DNA of 38,162 bases from an uncultured Clostridia bacterium (lineage in GTDB: Bacteria; Bacillota; Clostridia; Christensenellales; Borkfalkiaceae). The stretch is from contig CALVTT010000011.1 of the NCBI GenBank assembly GCA_944363045.1, forward strand, positions 1 to 38,162, given 5' to 3'. The notes beneath the pieces were generated by a model. It was given only the letters and a program-made list of their open reading frames with translations, did not search any database and was not told where the DNA came from. The stretch's first letter is position 1. Each line of letters begins with the position of its first letter. Shown piece after piece: positions 1-8,059 of the stretch. The position numbers were made by a program, and so were the translations under genes.

Positions 1-73
1 GATTTTTGCGGTGCAATTTGATATTATATAGGCAATATAAAGACTGATGCGTGTAGCCTTTTCGTTCACAAAT

Positions 74-118
74 CACAAAAGAGCAGCATCCATGCAAAAC
101 ATGGGTGCTGTTTTTGTG
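74..118. terminator. Bidirectional intrinsic terminator
   Basis: An 11-bp stem (84-94 with 100-110, one G-U pair, loop CAAAA) is flanked by an A-rich stretch on the left and TTTTTG on the right, so it can end transcription on either strand. It probably closes a gene lying left of the window. The rest of 1-250 shows no gene. Confidence 0.75.
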
Positions 119-251
119 TCACCGCGCTGTTTTTTTTGACCGCCGCGCTCTATTCTCGCGCTCTATTCCCGCGCCTATTTGTGCGCCCCGTTCCTCTGCC
201 GCACAGCGCTCGTGATCACGCTCTTTGTAGTGCCTATATTATTTTTGCATA

Positions 252-280
252 TTGACAAACAGGGTTTGATGAGATATAAT
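252..280 (+). promoter_or_regulatory. Consensus sigma-A promoter
   Basis: TTGACA (252-257), 17-bp spacer, TATAAT (275-280): a perfect housekeeping promoter about 40 bp before the gene starting at 322. Such a strong promoter suggests that the small genes at 322-1512 are expressed. Confidence 0.85.
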
Positions 281-321
281 GATGTTGAATATTATTTTTT
301 CACCGAGCGCGAAATACCGGG

Positions 322-804
322 ATGACGACACTTGAATTTAGAGTATGCCTCTATCCGATCTTGCAAAGAGAAGATCTGACGTTTCGCGAGGAAGACGTGT
401 ATCATAGTATGCTGAATGAGCAGGAGGAGAGCGGACTTATGTCTGCGTCCCCCTTTTTATCGCAGCTGACGGTGCAGAATGTCAATGAGCTTCGCCTTCT
501 TCGGGACGATTCACTTGTATTCATCATTGCGGATGCAGAACTTTTGACGGACGATAATTTTTATCAGATCAAGTTACAGATCGAATACAACAAAAACTAT
601 CTGTTCCCGTCGAGAGATATCTATGAAAACTTGGCGGAAAGTATGTTCTATGGCGGACAAACGATCCACTATCAATATTTTGGATTGGATACAAACGAGA
701 TGCATTTGTATTTGCTTTCCTCGGAAACAAACGGCAGACGGCTGTTTTGGGAAGTCCGCTGTTTCGAGGACGAGTTGGATTCCTTGATGCAGGTGACATT
801 TTAG
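322..804 (+). CDS. Hypothetical protein, 160 aa
   Basis: I do not recognise this protein. It is acidic, soluble-looking, rich in aromatic residues (several Tyr/Phe), and has no signal peptide, membrane segment or metal-binding cluster that I can see. The ATG at 322 follows a perfect sigma-A promoter but has only a weak ribosome site (CCGGGA); the next in-frame Met codons lie well inside. Base composition is visibly more AT-rich than the housekeeping genes further right, which fits recent acquisition. It is followed after about 150 bp by a lipoprotein gene on the same strand and may be co-transcribed with it. Alternatives include an immunity or accessory protein of a mobile element, but nothing in the sequence decides this. 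Confidence 0.6.
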   Translation: MTTLEFRVCLYPILQREDLTFREEDVYHSMLNEQEESGLMSASPFLSQLTVQNVNELRLLRDDSLVFIIADAELLTDDNFYQIKLQIEYNKNYLFPSRDIYENLAESMFYGGQTIHYQYFGLDTNEMHLYLLSSETNGRRLFWEVRCFEDELDSLMQVTF

Positions 805-957
805 ATTGTAGAAAGGGGGCAATGTGGTATGAACGCATGAAAAGCAGATCACCGAATCGATCGGTGGGATAACTTCAAAAAGCATCTTGTATAAACTCAA
901 CATGAGAAATCATATGGTTTGATTTCTTATAAAAAGCAAAGGATTCAGGAGGTTAAG

Positions 958-1512
958 ATGAAATTAAAGCATTTCATGATTTTTTGTATTTTGATGATCT
1001 GTACGACAATGACAGCCTGCGGCGGCACGGTCAATGAGCTCGGCATCCGTGAAATAGAAAATGGAAATATGGTCACATTCGATCTGTGGGGACTTGTTGC
1101 TTCTACATTTGAAGTCAACAAGATTACTTTGACGGGAGAAAATGGATCGGAGTTTATTTGTTCTACAAGCTCAGGTGACGCGAGTAAAGAAGGGGTGTTT
1201 TTGTTGAACTCATACTCGGGCGGCACTTCTGTGGCCGTACCGAGCGGCTCGACAATTTTTTGGTCAGATAGGGATTATGGCGAAGATGGTATGACGACCG
1301 CCCAAAACGACTGCATTTGGCTTGAATTTGTCAATCAAAAAAAACACCGCATCCTGGGTTATGCGGTGGTCAGAGTGGATAAGGTCTCAGATCTTGTTTA
1401 TGAGCCGACTTTGATAAAGTCGGTGACATTTCCGAAGTTGAATTGGGTCACCATGGAACAGGTCGAACAACTGATGGATGAAGTGGAGAAAAATGATGCG
1501 GAGAGCGAATGA
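958..1512 (+). CDS. Putative lipoprotein of unknown function
   Basis: A 184-residue protein with a classic lipoprotein signal: basic MKLK, a hydrophobic stretch to about residue 17, then the lipobox MTAC with Cys21 as the predicted lipidation site, followed by GG. It should be anchored to the outer face of the membrane. The mature part is acidic and polar with a predicted beta-rich middle and a short acidic C-terminal helix (residues about 165-184). The reading frame is open further upstream to 919, but AGGAGG at 947-952, five bases before ATG 958, fixes the start. Codon use is AT-rich like its left neighbour. I recognise no domain; the ligand or partner is unknown. Confidence 0.75.
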   Translation: MKLKHFMIFCILMICTTMTACGGTVNELGIREIENGNMVTFDLWGLVASTFEVNKITLTGENGSEFICSTSSGDASKEGVFLLNSYSGGTSVAVPSGSTIFWSDRDYGEDGMTTAQNDCIWLEFVNQKKHRILGYAVVRVDKVSDLVYEPTLIKSVTFPKLNWVTMEQVEQLMDEVEKNDAESE

Positions 1513-1603
1513 TCATGAGAGCAAAAAAGTTGCCGATTTTTTTGTGACGAAGTTATCTTTTGTTTGTTTGGACATAGATCTGCTGCTGAATTTCAGCAAA
1601 TAA

Positions 1604-1623
1604 GCCCCGCGGTCTCGCGGGGC
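1604..1623 (-). terminator. GC hairpin at the end of the leftward membrane gene
   Basis: A perfect 8-bp stem GCCCCGCG/CGCGGGGC with a 4-base loop lies just past the end of the leftward gene 1692-2531. On the minus strand it is followed by TTATTT, a poor U tract. A second small palindrome, TGCTGAA/TTCAGCA, lies at 1584-1598. Together they probably separate the convergent genes. The rest of 1513-1691 shows no gene. Confidence 0.5.
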
Positions 1624-1691
1624 GGGCGAGGTCACGCACGGGGCGCCGGAAAGGGCAGAGCATCCGCACGGGGCGCCATACGAAAAAGATG

Positions 1692-2531
1692 TTATTCCCG
1701 CTCTTCTTCGGAGGGGCGGGGATCTTGTTTTTCCCGGGGCTCGAGGGCGTCTTCGGGGCGTGCGGGCGTTTCCCCGGCGCCGTCCGGGGCGCTGTTCCTC
1801 TTTTGGCGGGGGAGGCGCTCGAGGGCAAACATTTCGGCGCGCGAAGGCTTTTTCCAAAAGAGCACGAGGACGGGCACGAGCAGAAGGAGGGTGCCGATAA
1901 GGTTGCAGATGAGGTCGCTCATCGTGTCGATGAGGCCCGAGCCGCGCGGTTCGGTCACCTCCCAATTTCCGTTCTCGAGCTGCCCCACGATGCCGTTCTG
2001 CCAGCGCTGGTTGTTGTAGCCGCCCGGCATCAGGCTGTCGACGGCGTACTCGAAGACCTCCCACAGATACCCCACGGCGAGCGAAAAGAGGAAGGCAAAC
2101 AAGACGACGGCGAGCACTTTGCCCTTTCCCGCGGGCATATCTTTTAAGAGCAGCGTTGCGAAGGCGAGCCCCACGATGGAAAAGAGCGGGCCGCTCAAGG
2201 TGTGCAGGATCTTATCCCAGAAGGGGAGATAGCCGTATAAATTATAGAGGTTGCCGCCGCACAGCGCGGCGACGGCAAAGGCCATGAGGGAGACTTCGAG
2301 CGCCAGCGGGAAGCGGATGCGCAAGAGAAGTTCCACCAAAAAGACGGCGGCGGTCATCAGCGCGCAGAGCACGGCATACCACAGCCTGCGGAAAAGTTCG
2401 CCGTCCGCGATCTCCCCCCTTGCATAGAGGGCGAGGGTGAAGACGATGCCGCCGATGAGGATGAGCGCGCAGGCTGTTGCCGATATCAAAAGAACGCGCT
2501 TTCTCGTTTGTGCGGATGGGGAATGGGTCAT
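1692..2531 (-). CDS. YjdF/DUF2238-like integral membrane protein
   Basis: A 279-residue polytopic membrane protein. Hydrophobic segments lie near residues 14-36, 50-70, 76-92, 112-130, 138-156 and 205-226. Conserved-looking polar positions sit between them: WDKILH (Asp106, His110), WEVFEYAVD (Glu158, Glu161) and IDTMSDLICNLIG (Asp202, Asp206). This pattern of buried Asp/His/Glu resembles the DUF2238/YjdF family of predicted membrane proteins, whose function is not established. The C-terminal 45 residues are charged and low in complexity, probably a disordered cytoplasmic tail. AGGAGC precedes ATG 2531 and a good promoter lies at 2563-2592. It is transcribed divergently from the patatin operon. 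Confidence 0.7.
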   Translation of the reverse strand: MTHSPSAQTRKRVLLISATACALILIGGIVFTLALYARGEIADGELFRRLWYAVLCALMTAAVFLVELLLRIRFPLALEVSLMAFAVAALCGGNLYNLYGYLPFWDKILHTLSGPLFSIVGLAFATLLLKDMPAGKGKVLAVVLFAFLFSLAVGYLWEVFEYAVDSLMPGGYNNQRWQNGIVGQLENGNWEVTEPRGSGLIDTMSDLICNLIGTLLLLVPVLVLFWKKPSRAEMFALERLPRQKRNSAPDGAGETPARPEDALEPREKQDPRPSEEERE

Positions 2532-2562
2532 GCAAAGCTCCTGAACAAGTATGGTCTATGCT

Positions 2563-2592
2563 ATTATACCACTTGTTTCCCCGCCCCGTCAA
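2563..2592 (-). promoter_or_regulatory. Sigma-A promoter of the membrane protein gene
   Basis: Read on the minus strand: TTGACG, 18-bp spacer, TATAAT, ending about 32 bp before ATG 2531. Confidence 0.75.
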
Positions 2593-2644
2593 CCGCCCGT
2601 CTCTTCAATTCTGCCCATAATGAGGGGAAATTTCCTCAAAGCAG

Positions 2645-2673
2645 TTTACATTTTCCCGAAAATGCAGTAAAAT
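2645..2673 (+). promoter_or_regulatory. Sigma-A promoter of the patatin-aro operon
   Basis: TTTACA (2645-2650), 17-bp spacer, TAAAAT (2668-2673), about 40 bp before ATG 2713. No other clear promoter is visible before 9327, so it may drive the whole run of genes including the shikimate cluster. Confidence 0.65.
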
Positions 2674-2712
2674 GGGGGTATTATCGGGAGTTTATTTCGG
2701 AAAAGGAGCCGC

Positions 2713-3585
2713 ATGGGGATATTTGCCCGCCTTAAACAACTGTTTTTTCCCGCGCCCGCCCCTGTCGGCTTAGGCATCGCCTTCGGCAGCGGCGGCGCCA
2801 AGGGCATGGCGCATCTCGGGGCGTTGAAGGCCTTCGAGGAGGCAGGCATCTCCTTTTCTTATGTTGCGGGCACGTCCATCGGCGCGGTCGTGGGGGCGCT
2901 GCTTGCCAAGGGCTATTCCTCGGAGGATATGCGCCGCATCGTGGAGGCGGTCAACCGCAGGGAATTTTCCAAAAATCTGCGCCCCTTTGCCGATCTCACC
3001 TTTGCCGAGCAGTTCCTTGAAAACTATCTCGAGGGCGACTTTACATCGCTTCGCCTGCCCTTTGCCGCCTGCGCGACGGACGGGAAGGACAACGGCCTCG
3101 TGCTGCTCAAAAAGGGGAAGCTCGCCCGCGCCGTCACGGCGTCCTCCGCCATCCCGCCCCTCTTCAAGGGGGTGAACATCGACGGGCGCGAGCTCTACGA
3201 CGGCGCCTTTACCGACGCCATCCCCACCGACGTGTGCAGGGAGCTGGGCGCTCAGTTCGTCATCGGCATCGATCTTGGCGCCTTTGTCAAGCCCGAGGAA
3301 GAGAAGGGGCGCTTTACCCGCCTTCTCGGCAGCGCTTTAACATACATCCAGCCCGTGCACTACACCGAAGATCAGCGCACGCGCGGCTACAAGAGCGCCG
3401 ACTATATGCTGCGCCCGCCCCTCGGGGCATTCCGCTCCACCGACGTCTCGGAGGGAGCGATGGAGGAGATGTACGCGCTCGGTTATGAGGAGGCCACGCG
3501 ATGCATGGAGGAGATCAAAAGCGCGATACAAAACTTCTCGAAGGAGAGGAGCGCGAAAAAGCTCTCCGCCGCGAGGAGGCGCTAA
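2713..3585 (+). CDS. Patatin-like phospholipase (RssA-type)
   Basis: A 290-residue serine hydrolase of the bacterial patatin/RssA type, expected to cleave acyl esters of lipids with a Ser-Asp dyad. Visible motifs: the glycine-rich oxyanion hole GSGGAKGMAHLG (residues 25-36), the nucleophile elbow GTSIG (Ser55) and the catalytic Asp in YDGAFTDAIP (Asp163; DGA instead of the commoner DGG). No clear signal peptide; the N-terminal FARLKQLFFP stretch may touch the membrane. AGGAG precedes ATG 2713. It is first in a probable operon and its 3' end overlaps the next gene by 85 bp. A second patatin gene lies at 22317. Substrate unknown. Confidence 0.85.
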   Translation: MGIFARLKQLFFPAPAPVGLGIAFGSGGAKGMAHLGALKAFEEAGISFSYVAGTSIGAVVGALLAKGYSSEDMRRIVEAVNRREFSKNLRPFADLTFAEQFLENYLEGDFTSLRLPFAACATDGKDNGLVLLKKGKLARAVTASSAIPPLFKGVNIDGRELYDGAFTDAIPTDVCRELGAQFVIGIDLGAFVKPEEEKGRFTRLLGSALTYIQPVHYTEDQRTRGYKSADYMLRPPLGAFRSTDVSEGAMEEMYALGYEEATRCMEEIKSAIQNFSKERSAKKLSAARRR

Positions 3586-4517
3586 AAAAGTTCAAGCGGG
3601 TGCTGCCCGCCCTCATCGCCTTCCTCTTGGCAGTCGCCGTTGCCCTCGTGCACGTCTTTGTGCCGCTCACCTCTCTCCTGCCCGCCTATACAATGGCGGC
3701 GCGGGAGGAGGGGGAGCTGCGCGTCCATTTCCTCGACGTGGGGCAGGGCGACTGCACCCTCGTCGAATTTCCCTCGGGAGAGGTGCTCGTCATCGACGCG
3801 GGCGACGGCAGTTTTATCAACCGCAGCCACACCGTGCGCTACTTAAAAGCGCTCGCGCCCCGCAAAACGATCATGCTTCTGACCCATGCCGACGCCGACC
3901 ACTACGGCGGCTTCGAGCCCCTTTTGAAGGCGTTCGGCGCGGATACCTTTTATCTCCCCGCCTTGGGGGAGGATACGCCCGAATACGAAGCGCTGCTTGC
4001 AGCCGTCCGAAAGAGCGGCTGTAAGGCGGACGAAATGACCCGTTACGACGTCATCGCCGACGGTTCGGGCGCCTATCTTGCCTGCCTCTTTCCGAGGAGC
4101 ATGGAGGAGGGGGAGGGGAATGAAACTTCCCTCGTGCTCTATCTCTCCTACGAGGGCGTGGGCGTGATGTTAGCGGGGGATATCTCCGCCGCCGTGGAGC
4201 GGCGCCTTGTCGGGGAGAACGCCCTGATGCCCGGCATCTTTGACAGCGGAGAGTACCGCGTGCGCCTCGAGGAAACGGATATTTTGAAGCTCTCCCATCA
4301 CGGCTCCGCCTATTCGAGCTGTGAGGAGTGGCTTAAGCTTCTCTCGCCCGCAAAGGCGGTCGTCTCGGCGGGCAGGGGGAACGAATTTTCCCATCCCTCG
4401 CCCGAAGCGCTCGCCCGCGCCGCGGCAGCAGGGGCGGAAATTTACCGCACGGACGAGCTGGGCGACATCGTGCTGCATATCAAAAAGGGCGGCTATCGCC
4501 TCAGCTACGGAACATAG
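3501..4517 (+). CDS. ComEC/Rec2-like metallo-beta-lactamase-fold hydrolase
   Basis: A 338-residue protein resembling the detached hydrolase domain of ComEC. After a charged N-terminal stretch comes one membrane segment (about residues 34-56), so the enzymatic part should sit outside the membrane. Motifs: HFLDVGQGDC (76-85), VIDAGDG, the metal site THADADHYGG (His129, Asp131, Asp133, His134), LAGD, LSHHGSAYS, and a C-terminal GNEFSHPSPE. It lacks the multi-pass channel part of ComEC, so it is not a complete DNA uptake protein; a nuclease or phosphodiesterase role is an inference. GAGGAGG at 3487-3493, seven bases before ATG 3501, supports the start despite the 85-bp overlap with the patatin gene. 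Confidence 0.82.
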   Translation: MHGGDQKRDTKLLEGEEREKALRREEALKKFKRVLPALIAFLLAVAVALVHVFVPLTSLLPAYTMAAREEGELRVHFLDVGQGDCTLVEFPSGEVLVIDAGDGSFINRSHTVRYLKALAPRKTIMLLTHADADHYGGFEPLLKAFGADTFYLPALGEDTPEYEALLAAVRKSGCKADEMTRYDVIADGSGAYLACLFPRSMEEGEGNETSLVLYLSYEGVGVMLAGDISAAVERRLVGENALMPGIFDSGEYRVRLEETDILKLSHHGSAYSSCEEWLKLLSPAKAVVSAGRGNEFSHPSPEALARAAAAGAEIYRTDELGDIVLHIKKGGYRLSYGT

Positions 4518-4538
4518 AGGTTATTATAGAGGTTATTT

Positions 4539-5666
4539 ATGCGTTTGACGACATCGGGAGAATCGCACGGCAAAGGTCTCTTTGCCATCTTGGAGGGGGT
4601 GCCCGCGGGGCTTTCCCTCGACCTTGCGCGCATCGACGGGGCGCTCGCCCTGCGGCAGGGCGGCTACGGCAGGGGCGGGCGGCAGAAGATCGAAAGCGAC
4701 CGTGCCGAGGTCATGACGGGCGTGAGGAACGGCGTCACGCTGGGGAGCCCCCTGACTCTCGCCGTCTTCAACCGCGATTTTGAGAATTGGAAGCCCTACA
4801 TGGCGCCCGAGGGGTGCGACGTTTCGGCGCGGCGCTTGACGCGCGTGCGCCCGGGGCACGCAGACCTCACGGGCATGATCAAATTCGATACGGACGACGC
4901 GCGCAATGTTTTGGAGCGCGCCTCCGCCCGTGAGACGGCCGCCCGCGTGGCGGCGGGGGCGGTATGCGTGCAGCTTTTAGAGGTGCTGGGCGTGGATATC
5001 CGCCACTATGTGCGCTCTCTGGGCAGCGTCTTTGACGAGCGCGAGTACCCCTTTGAAGCGCTGCAAAACAAGTCCCCCCTCCTCGGCATGATGGACGGGG
5101 AGAAAGAGAAGGAGGCGGCGGCGCTCATCGACCGCGCCAAAGCGGAGGGGGATACCCTCGGCGGCACGGTAGAGCTGCGCGTCAAGGGCTTGAAGCGCGG
5201 CTTCGGCAGCTGCATGACCTACCGCGAGAAGCTGGACGCCCGCCTTACGGCGGCGCTCATGAGCGTGCAGGCCATCAAGGGCGTGGAGGTGGGGGAGGGG
5301 TTCCGCCTCGCCTCGCTCCCCGGCAGCCTCGCGCACGATGAAATATTCTTTGAGGAAGGGCGCGGCTATTACCGTAAGACGGATCGCGCAGGGGGCATCG
5401 AGGGCGGTATGTCCAACGGCGAGGAGATCGTTCTCCGCGCCGCCATGAAGCCCATCCCCACCCTCATGAAGGGGCTTCAAACGGTGGATACGGAGGGCAA
5501 CGTGCCCGCCCGCGCCGCTGCCGAGCGCAGCGACGTCTGCGCCCTCACCGCCTGCGGTGTCGTCCTTGAAAGCGCGCTCGCCTTCGAGCTTTGCTCCGTC
5601 GTCCTCGAACAGCTGGGCGGCAGCAACATGAAAGAGATCGGGCGCCGCTATGAGGAGATGAAATGA
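4539..5666 (+). CDS. aroC: Chorismate synthase
   Basis: Converts 5-enolpyruvylshikimate-3-phosphate to chorismate, the last common step of aromatic synthesis, using reduced FMN. At 375 residues it has the usual family length. Signatures: TSGESHGKGL at the N terminus, RPGHADLTGMIKF in the middle and GGIEGGMSNGE followed by KPIPT near residue 300. The ribosome site AGAGG lies six bases before ATG 4539, within a short direct repeat (TAGAGGTTATT twice at 4515-4537). Its stop overlaps the aroB start as ATGA. First of five contiguous shikimate genes; the product is the precursor that feeds pheA-type branches. Confidence 0.96.
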   Translation: MRLTTSGESHGKGLFAILEGVPAGLSLDLARIDGALALRQGGYGRGGRQKIESDRAEVMTGVRNGVTLGSPLTLAVFNRDFENWKPYMAPEGCDVSARRLTRVRPGHADLTGMIKFDTDDARNVLERASARETAARVAAGAVCVQLLEVLGVDIRHYVRSLGSVFDEREYPFEALQNKSPLLGMMDGEKEKEAAALIDRAKAEGDTLGGTVELRVKGLKRGFGSCMTYREKLDARLTAALMSVQAIKGVEVGEGFRLASLPGSLAHDEIFFEEGRGYYRKTDRAGGIEGGMSNGEEIVLRAAMKPIPTLMKGLQTVDTEGNVPARAAAERSDVCALTACGVVLESALAFELCSVVLEQLGGSNMKEIGRRYEEMK

Positions 5667-6727
5667 GGACGATCGTATTAAAAGAGGAGGCACAGCCCTC
5701 CACAAGCACCATTTACTGCGGCGAGGGCGCGTTTTTGAGCGAGCTCCCGCGCTGCATTCAAGATTTCGGGCAGAAATTTATCTTTACCGACAGCAACGTC
5801 GAGCGCCTGTGGGGGGCGCACATCCGCAAGGTGCTGGGCGATGTGCCCGTGTTCGTCATGCCCGCAGGCGAGGAGCATAAGACGGAAGAAACGCTCTTTG
5901 CCCTCTTAAAGGCGATGGCGGAGGCGGGGCTCCACCGCACGAGCTGCCTTGTGATGATCGGCGGCGGCGTCGTGGGCGATGTGGGCGGCCTCGCCGCGGC
6001 GCTCTATATGCGCGGCATCGCCTGCTTCCAGGTGCCGACCACCCTTTTGGCGCAGGTCGACTCCTCGGTGGGCGGAAAAACTGCCATCGACTTCATGGGC
6101 GTCAAGAACCTCGTGGGGGCGTTCAACCAGCCCAAAGCGGTGTTTGCCGACCCCTGCTTCCTTTCCACCCTCCCCCCGCGCGAAGTGCGCTGCGGCATCG
6201 GGGAGATGGTAAAACACGGCGCGCTTTCTGAAGAGCTCTTTGAAAAGCTGCTCTTACGGCGCAAAGAATTGGCTTCCCTCGCCGTGCCCGTCGACCTCAT
6301 TGCCGACAACATCGCGTTTAAGGCGTCTGTCGTCGCTGAGGACGCCAAAGAGAGCGGGCTTCGTAAGTGCCTCAACCTCGGGCATACGACGGCGCACGCG
6401 CTCGAATTGGCGCTCAAAACGCGGTCGCACGGGGAGTGCGTGCTGCTCGGCACCATCTTCGAGGCGGAACTTGCCCGTCGCCGCGAAAAATGCGACGAAA
6501 GCTATCTTGGCGAGCTCACCGCCCTCTGCCGCGAGGTGCTGGGGGGCATCCCCGCCCTGCCCGCGCCCGCCGTATGGACGCCGCTCGCCCTTTTAGATAA
6601 GAAAAACACGGAGAAGGACGCCGTGGTCATCACCGCGCCCGTCGGCCGCGGAACATATCGCCTCATCGCGCTTCCCTTTGCGGAATATGCGCGCGAGGCG
6701 GAGGAGATACAGGCAAAATTATGTTAA
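5663..6727 (+). CDS. aroB: 3-dehydroquinate synthase
   Basis: Cyclises DAHP to 3-dehydroquinate with NAD and a divalent metal, the second shikimate step. The 354 residues show the NAD-binding GGGVVGDVGG, VPTTLLAQVDSSVGGKTAI, the NLVGAFNQP segment, and probable metal ligands in GIGEMVKHG (Glu), LNLGHTTAHA (His) and SHGE (His). Length is normal. It is translationally coupled to aroC by ATGA and overlaps the aroE start by 7 bp. It uses the product of aroF, encoded 14 kb to the right in this window. Confidence 0.96.
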   Translation: MRTIVLKEEAQPSTSTIYCGEGAFLSELPRCIQDFGQKFIFTDSNVERLWGAHIRKVLGDVPVFVMPAGEEHKTEETLFALLKAMAEAGLHRTSCLVMIGGGVVGDVGGLAAALYMRGIACFQVPTTLLAQVDSSVGGKTAIDFMGVKNLVGAFNQPKAVFADPCFLSTLPPREVRCGIGEMVKHGALSEELFEKLLLRRKELASLAVPVDLIADNIAFKASVVAEDAKESGLRKCLNLGHTTAHALELALKTRSHGECVLLGTIFEAELARRREKCDESYLGELTALCREVLGGIPALPAPAVWTPLALLDKKNTEKDAVVITAPVGRGTYRLIALPFAEYAREAEEIQAKLC

Positions 6728-7551
6728 AGTTAGCTGTCATCGGCAAGGATGTCTCCCAGTCTCAAAGCCCCGCCATGCATACCTTTTTGCTGCACGCGCT
6801 GGGGGAGGAGTGCACCTATGAGGCGGTGAGCATCCCGCCCGAAACCTTTGGGGAGCGCGCGGAGGGGCTGTTTGAGCGTTACGACGCCTTCAACGTCACC
6901 ATCCCCTTCAAGACGGACATCATGCCCTACCTCAAAGAGCTCAAAGGGGACGCAAAAACCTTCGGCGCCGTCAACGTCGTGCTCTCCAAGAGCCGCACGG
7001 GCTACAATACCGACGGCATGGGCTTTTTGCTGATGCTGGAAAACGCGGGCGTTGAAGTAAAGGGCAAGGACGTGCTCGTCCTCGGCGCGGGCGGCGCGGG
7101 CAGGAGCTGCATCAAAAAACTTGCCGAAGCGGGCGCCAACGTCTTCGCCTATGAGCGCGATATAAAGCGCCTTGAAGAAGTTGCAGAGGAGTTCGGCTGC
7201 TTCACCCCCCTCTACGAGGTGGAGGCACGGCCGTACAGCGTCATCTTCAACTGCACGGGCATCGGCATGCACAAGACGGTGGGCATGACGCCCTCCGTGC
7301 GCACGAAGGCGGGCGAAAGACCCGTGGGCGAGGAGCTCATTTCCCTCTGCGATACGGCGGTCGATCTCATCTATGTGCCCAAGGAGTCGGAATTTTTGCG
7401 CATCGCACGCACCTTGGGTAAAAAGACGGTGGAGGGCGGCTCCATGCTCTTCTATCAGGCCTATTACGGCGACTGCATCTATGTGGGGCGGGAGCCCGAG
7501 GCGGAGGAGGCAAAGCGCCTCTATGAGCAATACTGCAAGAAAGCAGACTGA
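6721..7551 (+). CDS. aroE: Shikimate dehydrogenase
   Basis: Reduces 3-dehydroshikimate to shikimate with NADPH. The 276-residue protein has the substrate-binding loop SQSQSPAMH (residues 12-20), the catalytic lysine in FNVTIPFK, GYNTDGMGF with the conserved Asn/Asp, and the nucleotide-binding GAGGAG near residue 120. All expected active-site residues of AroE are visible. The C terminus contains the GGSMLFYQA segment typical of the family (Gln). It overlaps aroB by 7 bp. An 85-bp gap separates it from aroQ, without a recognisable promoter. Confidence 0.95.
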   Translation: MLKLAVIGKDVSQSQSPAMHTFLLHALGEECTYEAVSIPPETFGERAEGLFERYDAFNVTIPFKTDIMPYLKELKGDAKTFGAVNVVLSKSRTGYNTDGMGFLLMLENAGVEVKGKDVLVLGAGGAGRSCIKKLAEAGANVFAYERDIKRLEEVAEEFGCFTPLYEVEARPYSVIFNCTGIGMHKTVGMTPSVRTKAGERPVGEELISLCDTAVDLIYVPKESEFLRIARTLGKKTVEGGSMLFYQAYYGDCIYVGREPEAEEAKRLYEQYCKKAD

Positions 7552-7636
7552 ACGGCTTGCTCGGGCGCATTCGCCGCGGGAGCGTGGATAAGGGCCGCGT
7601 AAAGTCTATGCGCGGCAGGCAATATAAGGAGGCAAT

Positions 7637-8059
7637 ATGAAGTTTTTAGTCTTGAACGGCGTCAATCTCGGCCGCACGGGCATGCGCGAGAAGGGCGTCT
7701 ACGGCACGGATACATTGGAGAGCATCAACAGGGGGCTGGCTGAATTTGTCAAAGCGCACGGGCACGAAGCCGACTTCTTCCAGAGCGATATAGAAGGGGA
7801 GCTGTGCACGAAGATCGGGCAGGCAGAGGGCGTGTATGACGGCATCGTTCTGAACGCGGGCGCCTTCACGCACTATTCCTACGCCCTCCGCGACGCCATC
7901 GCGGGCGTCAAAGTGCCCGTCGTCGAAGTGCATATGTCCAACGTGCACGCGCGCGAGGAGTTCCGGCATAAGTCCGTCCTCACCGAAGTGTGTAAGGGGG
8001 AGATCCTCGGCTTCGGAAAGAACAGTTATTATCTTGCATTGGAGAGTTTTTGGTTATGA
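7637..8059 (+). CDS. aroQ: Type II 3-dehydroquinate dehydratase
   Basis: Dehydrates 3-dehydroquinate to 3-dehydroshikimate. At 140 residues it is the small dodecamer-forming type II enzyme, unrelated to the lysine Schiff-base AroD type. Motifs: NGVNLGRTGMREKGVYG (lid arginine and catalytic tyrosine), LNAGAFTHYSYALRDAI, and EVHMSNVHAREEFRHKSV. AAGGAGG at 7626-7632 precedes ATG 7637. Its stop overlaps the aroK start (ATGA). The position before aroK completes the dehydratase/kinase steps within the cluster. Confidence 0.95.
   Translation: MKFLVLNGVNLGRTGMREKGVYGTDTLESINRGLAEFVKAHGHEADFFQSDIEGELCTKIGQAEGVYDGIVLNAGAFTHYSYALRDAIAGVKVPVVEVHMSNVHAREEFRHKSVLTEVCKGEILGFGKNSYYLALESFWL

Noticed and set aside
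1513-2064. Leftward frame of 183 codons overlapping the YjdF-like gene
   Set aside because: Arg/Pro-rich translation in the wrong phase of a membrane protein gene that has promoter and ribosome site.
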